From contig CANFNO010000093.1 of NCBI GenBank assembly GCA_947447845.1, positions 1 through 8,272 of the forward strand: a stretch of 8,272 bases of DNA, given 5' to 3'. Source of the stretch: Burkholderiales bacterium. GTDB lineage: Bacteria > Pseudomonadota > Gammaproteobacteria > Burkholderiales > Burkholderiaceae. The position numbers were made by a program, and so were the translations under genes. Each line of letters begins with the position of its first letter. The stretch's first letter is position 1. The notes under the pieces were generated by a model, which was not told the DNA's origin, did no database searches, and worked only from the letters and a program-made list of their open reading frames with translations. Shown one piece after another: positions 6,166-8,272 of the stretch.

Positions 6166-8114
6166 ACTGCCACTCCCGCCTTACGCCGGTAGCGGCGGTC
6201 GGTCACAGCAAGGAAGCCTCCAAAAGCCATGACCAGACAACCACCCCAGATCCAGTCAATAAACGGCTTGACGTAGACCCGCACAATCCAGGCTCCGCCT
6301 TCGACTTCTTCACCCATGGACACATACAGATCGCCCGTCAGACCGGGGGCAATGGCAGCCTCGGTCATCGGATTTTGCTGCACGCGGTAGACACGCTTCT
6401 CGGGGCTGAGTTGGGTGATTTTGCTGCCATTGCGCGAAATTTCAATGTCTGCACGGGTCGCATCGTAGTTGGGGCCCTGAATTTGCTTCACGCCCTTGAA
6501 GGTGAACGCGTAGCCGCGCACGGTGGTACTGTCGCCCACGCTCATCTTGACATCGCTCTCAACCTCATAGGTCTTGACCATGGTGACACCCAGACAAAAC
6601 ATGGCCACACCGATGTGCGCAACCATCATGCCGACCAAGGCACGCGGAATCTGGCCAGCCTTGCGGCGGATTTCGGCAAAGCCTTTACCCTCGGGGCGCA
6701 CGCGCTCCCAGATGTCGGTTGCCACTGAACTGACAATCCAGTAGGCCATGAGCAGGCCCAAGCTGGCCAACAAATGAATGGAGCCGGCGAGCCACCCCGT
6801 CAATAAGGCCATAACCACGGAAACACCTGCCGCCCACTTCAGACGACTCGCCAGATCAGGCACCGAAGTTTCCTTCCAGCGCGCCATCGGACCCACGCCC
6901 ATCAAGAAAATAGTCGGCACCATGAGAGGCAAAAAGACCGAATCAAAGTACGGCGGGCCGACAGAAATCTTGCCCATTCCCAAGGCATCCAGCAGCAGCG
7001 GATACAAGGTGCCCAGCAGCACCACAGCGGCAGCCACCATAAACAAGACATTGTTTGACAGCAGCGCTGTTTCTTTGGAGAACAGGGCAAAGCGTGCGCC
7101 CAGGCCCACGGTCGGAGCGCGCCAGGCAAATAGCGTGAACGAGGAGCCGATAACGATGGTCAGGAAGGCCAGAATGAAAAGACCCCGGCGCGGGTCCGTC
7201 GCAAAGGCATGCACCGAGGACAACACACCCGAGCGAACCAGGAAGGTGCCCAGCAGCGAGAACGAGAAGGCCAGAATAGCCAGCATCACGGTCCAGTTCT
7301 TAAAGCTGCCACGTTTTTCGGTGACGGCGAGCGAGTGGATCAACGCGGTGCCCAGGAGCCAGGGCATGAGCGAGGCGTTTTCCACCGGATCCCAGAACCA
7401 CCAGCCGCCCCAGCCCAGTTCGTAATAAGCCCAGGCGCTGCCCATGGCGATACCGACGGTCAGGAACATCCAGGCCACTGTCGTCCAGGGGCGCGTCCAA
7501 CGTGCCCAGGTGGCATCCAGATTGCCACCGATGAGCGCGGCAATTGCGAATGAGAAGGCTACACAGAAGCCCACATAACCCATGTACAGCGTGGGCGGGT
7601 GGAACACCATGCCCGGATCCTGCAGCAGGGGGTTCAAGTCGCGACCATCGGCGGGCACCGGGAACAGGCGATCAAACGGGTTGGAGGTAAGCAGCATGAA
7701 GAGCAGAAAGCCCACGCTGACCAAGCCCATGACGGCCAGGATTCGGGCCAAAACTTCACGCGGCAAGTGGCGGCTGAACAGGGCCACGGCCACCATCCAA
7801 ACGACCAGCATCTGCACCCACAACAAGAGCGAGCCTTCATGTCCGCCCCAGAAACCGGCAACCTGGTATTGCAACGGCAAGTGGGTGTTGGAGTTGGAGG
7901 CGACATACATCACCGAAAAGTCGCTGGTAACAAAGGCGTACATCAGGCAAACCGAGGCCAGCGAGACCAGCACGAACAGAAGGTAGGTTGCTGGCCTGCC
8001 GATGGCCATCCAGTCCGCGCGCCCGCGTGCTGCACCAGCCATCGGTATCACGCCGATTGCCAGCGCCGTGCCCATTGCCAGCCAAAGTAGAAAGTGTCCA
8101 ATTTCAGGAATCAT
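6162..8114 (-). CDS. ccmF: Heme lyase subunit CcmF, 650 aa
   Basis: CcmF is the large inner-membrane protein that takes heme from holo-CcmE and ligates it to apocytochrome c together with CcmH and CcmI. The tryptophan-rich WWD heme-handling domain is at about 233-251 (WGGWWFWDPVENASLMPW). The four conserved histidines are present: His172 in VFHPPTLYMGY, His260 in ALIHS, His302 in SVHAFA and His500 in VAHIGVA. They match the periplasmic (172, 302) and membrane heme b (260, 500) ligands of E. coli CcmF. Many membrane helices cover the protein to about residue 515, then comes a periplasmic beta-rich domain, and a last helix at about 618-636 ends in basic RRYRRK. Length is normal. The start lies 2 bases after the ccmE stop with no clear Shine-Dalgarno, implying translational coupling. 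Confidence 0.98.
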   Translation of the reverse strand: MIPEIGHFLLWLAMGTALAIGVIPMAGAARGRADWMAIGRPATYLLFVLVSLASVCLMYAFVTSDFSVMYVASNSNTHLPLQYQVAGFWGGHEGSLLLWVQMLVVWMVAVALFSRHLPREVLARILAVMGLVSVGFLLFMLLTSNPFDRLFPVPADGRDLNPLLQDPGMVFHPPTLYMGYVGFCVAFSFAIAALIGGNLDATWARWTRPWTTVAWMFLTVGIAMGSAWAYYELGWGGWWFWDPVENASLMPWLLGTALIHSLAVTEKRGSFKNWTVMLAILAFSFSLLGTFLVRSGVLSSVHAFATDPRRGLFILAFLTIVIGSSFTLFAWRAPTVGLGARFALFSKETALLSNNVLFMVAAAVVLLGTLYPLLLDALGMGKISVGPPYFDSVFLPLMVPTIFLMGVGPMARWKETSVPDLASRLKWAAGVSVVMALLTGWLAGSIHLLASLGLLMAYWIVSSVATDIWERVRPEGKGFAEIRRKAGQIPRALVGMMVAHIGVAMFCLGVTMVKTYEVESDVKMSVGDSTTVRGYAFTFKGVKQIQGPNYDATRADIEISRNGSKITQLSPEKRVYRVQQNPMTEAAIAPGLTGDLYVSMGEEVEGGAWIVRVYVKPFIDWIWGGCLVMAFGGFLAVTDRRYRRKAGVAV

Positions 8115-8116
8115 GT

Positions 8117-8272
8117 TTATTTGCTCATAACGATGGATGCAGCCGTCTTTTGATTGCTCTTGGCTGCGTTTTTCAGAGCTTCCGCCGCTTCAGGCGGCAT
8201 GTAGTTTTCGTCGTGTTTGGCCAGCACTTCTTTGGCCACAAAGACGCCGTCCTGCAGCTTGCCCTGCGCGAC
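8117..8272 (-). CDS. ccmE: Periplasmic heme chaperone CcmE, C-terminal 51 residues
   Basis: The window ends inside this gene; only its 3' part is present, ending at TAA 8117-8119. CcmE binds heme covalently in the periplasm after CcmABCD loads it and passes it to CcmF. The decisive motif [13 protein letters not shown] is present. Its His (codon 8213-8215) is the covalent heme-binding residue and the Tyr four residues on is the axial ligand, equivalent to His130 and Tyr134 in E. coli. The tail after PPE is about 23 residues, rich in Ala, Lys and Ser, as expected for the flexible, poorly conserved C terminus. The start, membrane anchor and most of the beta barrel lie to the right of the window. 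Confidence 0.95.
   Translation of the reverse strand, partial: VAQGKLQDGVFVAKEVLAKHDENYMPPEAAEALKNAAKSNQKTAASIVMSK

Noticed and set aside
5775..6728. A 317-codon open frame on the plus strand across ccmG, the repeat and ccmF
   Set aside because: It spans two real genes and a repeat in antisense, and the repeat is simply stop-poor in several frames.

Overview
The window looks like chromosomal DNA from a betaproteobacterium of the order Burkholderiales, most likely family Comamonadaceae (Rhodoferax/Polaromonas/Acidovorax-like). The basis is the protein character, the moderately high GC with G/C-rich third codon positions, the ccmE-F-G-H-I order with separate ccmH and ccmI genes, and a GC-rich palindromic repeat resembling one I recall from Comamonadaceae genomes. 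The placement rests on recognition, not a search.

Left part, plus strand: the 3' end of an lplT-like lysophospholipid transporter gene (to 319) and a small gene of unknown function (374-619). Next comes an aldo/keto reductase on the minus strand (640-1638), which converges on the small gene. A 236-base divergent spacer (1639-1874) separates it from a thiol (cysteine) glutathione peroxidase on the plus strand (1875-2360).

Right part, minus strand throughout, so transcription runs from high to low coordinates: ccmE (3' end only, with the heme-binding His-Tyr motif), ccmF, ccmG, ccmH, ccmI, then a membrane-anchored ferredoxin/flavin oxidoreductase (2370-3659). Gaps are 2 bases to about 120 bases, so this is very probably one operon. 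The Ccm proteins form the System I cytochrome c maturation pathway. CcmE carries heme to CcmF. CcmG and CcmH keep the apocytochrome cysteines reduced. CcmI presents the apocytochrome. CcmF/CcmH/CcmI complete heme attachment in the periplasm. The terminal oxidoreductase is not a standard Ccm component.

The least ordinary items are these. (1) Two copies of a GC-rich palindromic repeat sit at consecutive junctions of the operon (ccmF/ccmG and ccmG/ccmH). Each begins exactly at an ATGA stop/start overlap, so one is a 41-codon open frame bridging ccmF and ccmG and the other is translated as an extension in front of the CcmH signal peptide. (2) The terminal oxidoreductase has the C-terminal FAD-binding segment of a thioredoxin-reductase-like fold placed before the N-terminal Rossmann motif, and both ferredoxin motifs lack the second cysteine (Ser and His instead). 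No stretch of 300 bases or more lacks a gene, and I saw no tRNA, rRNA, CRISPR array, insertion sequence or phage gene.
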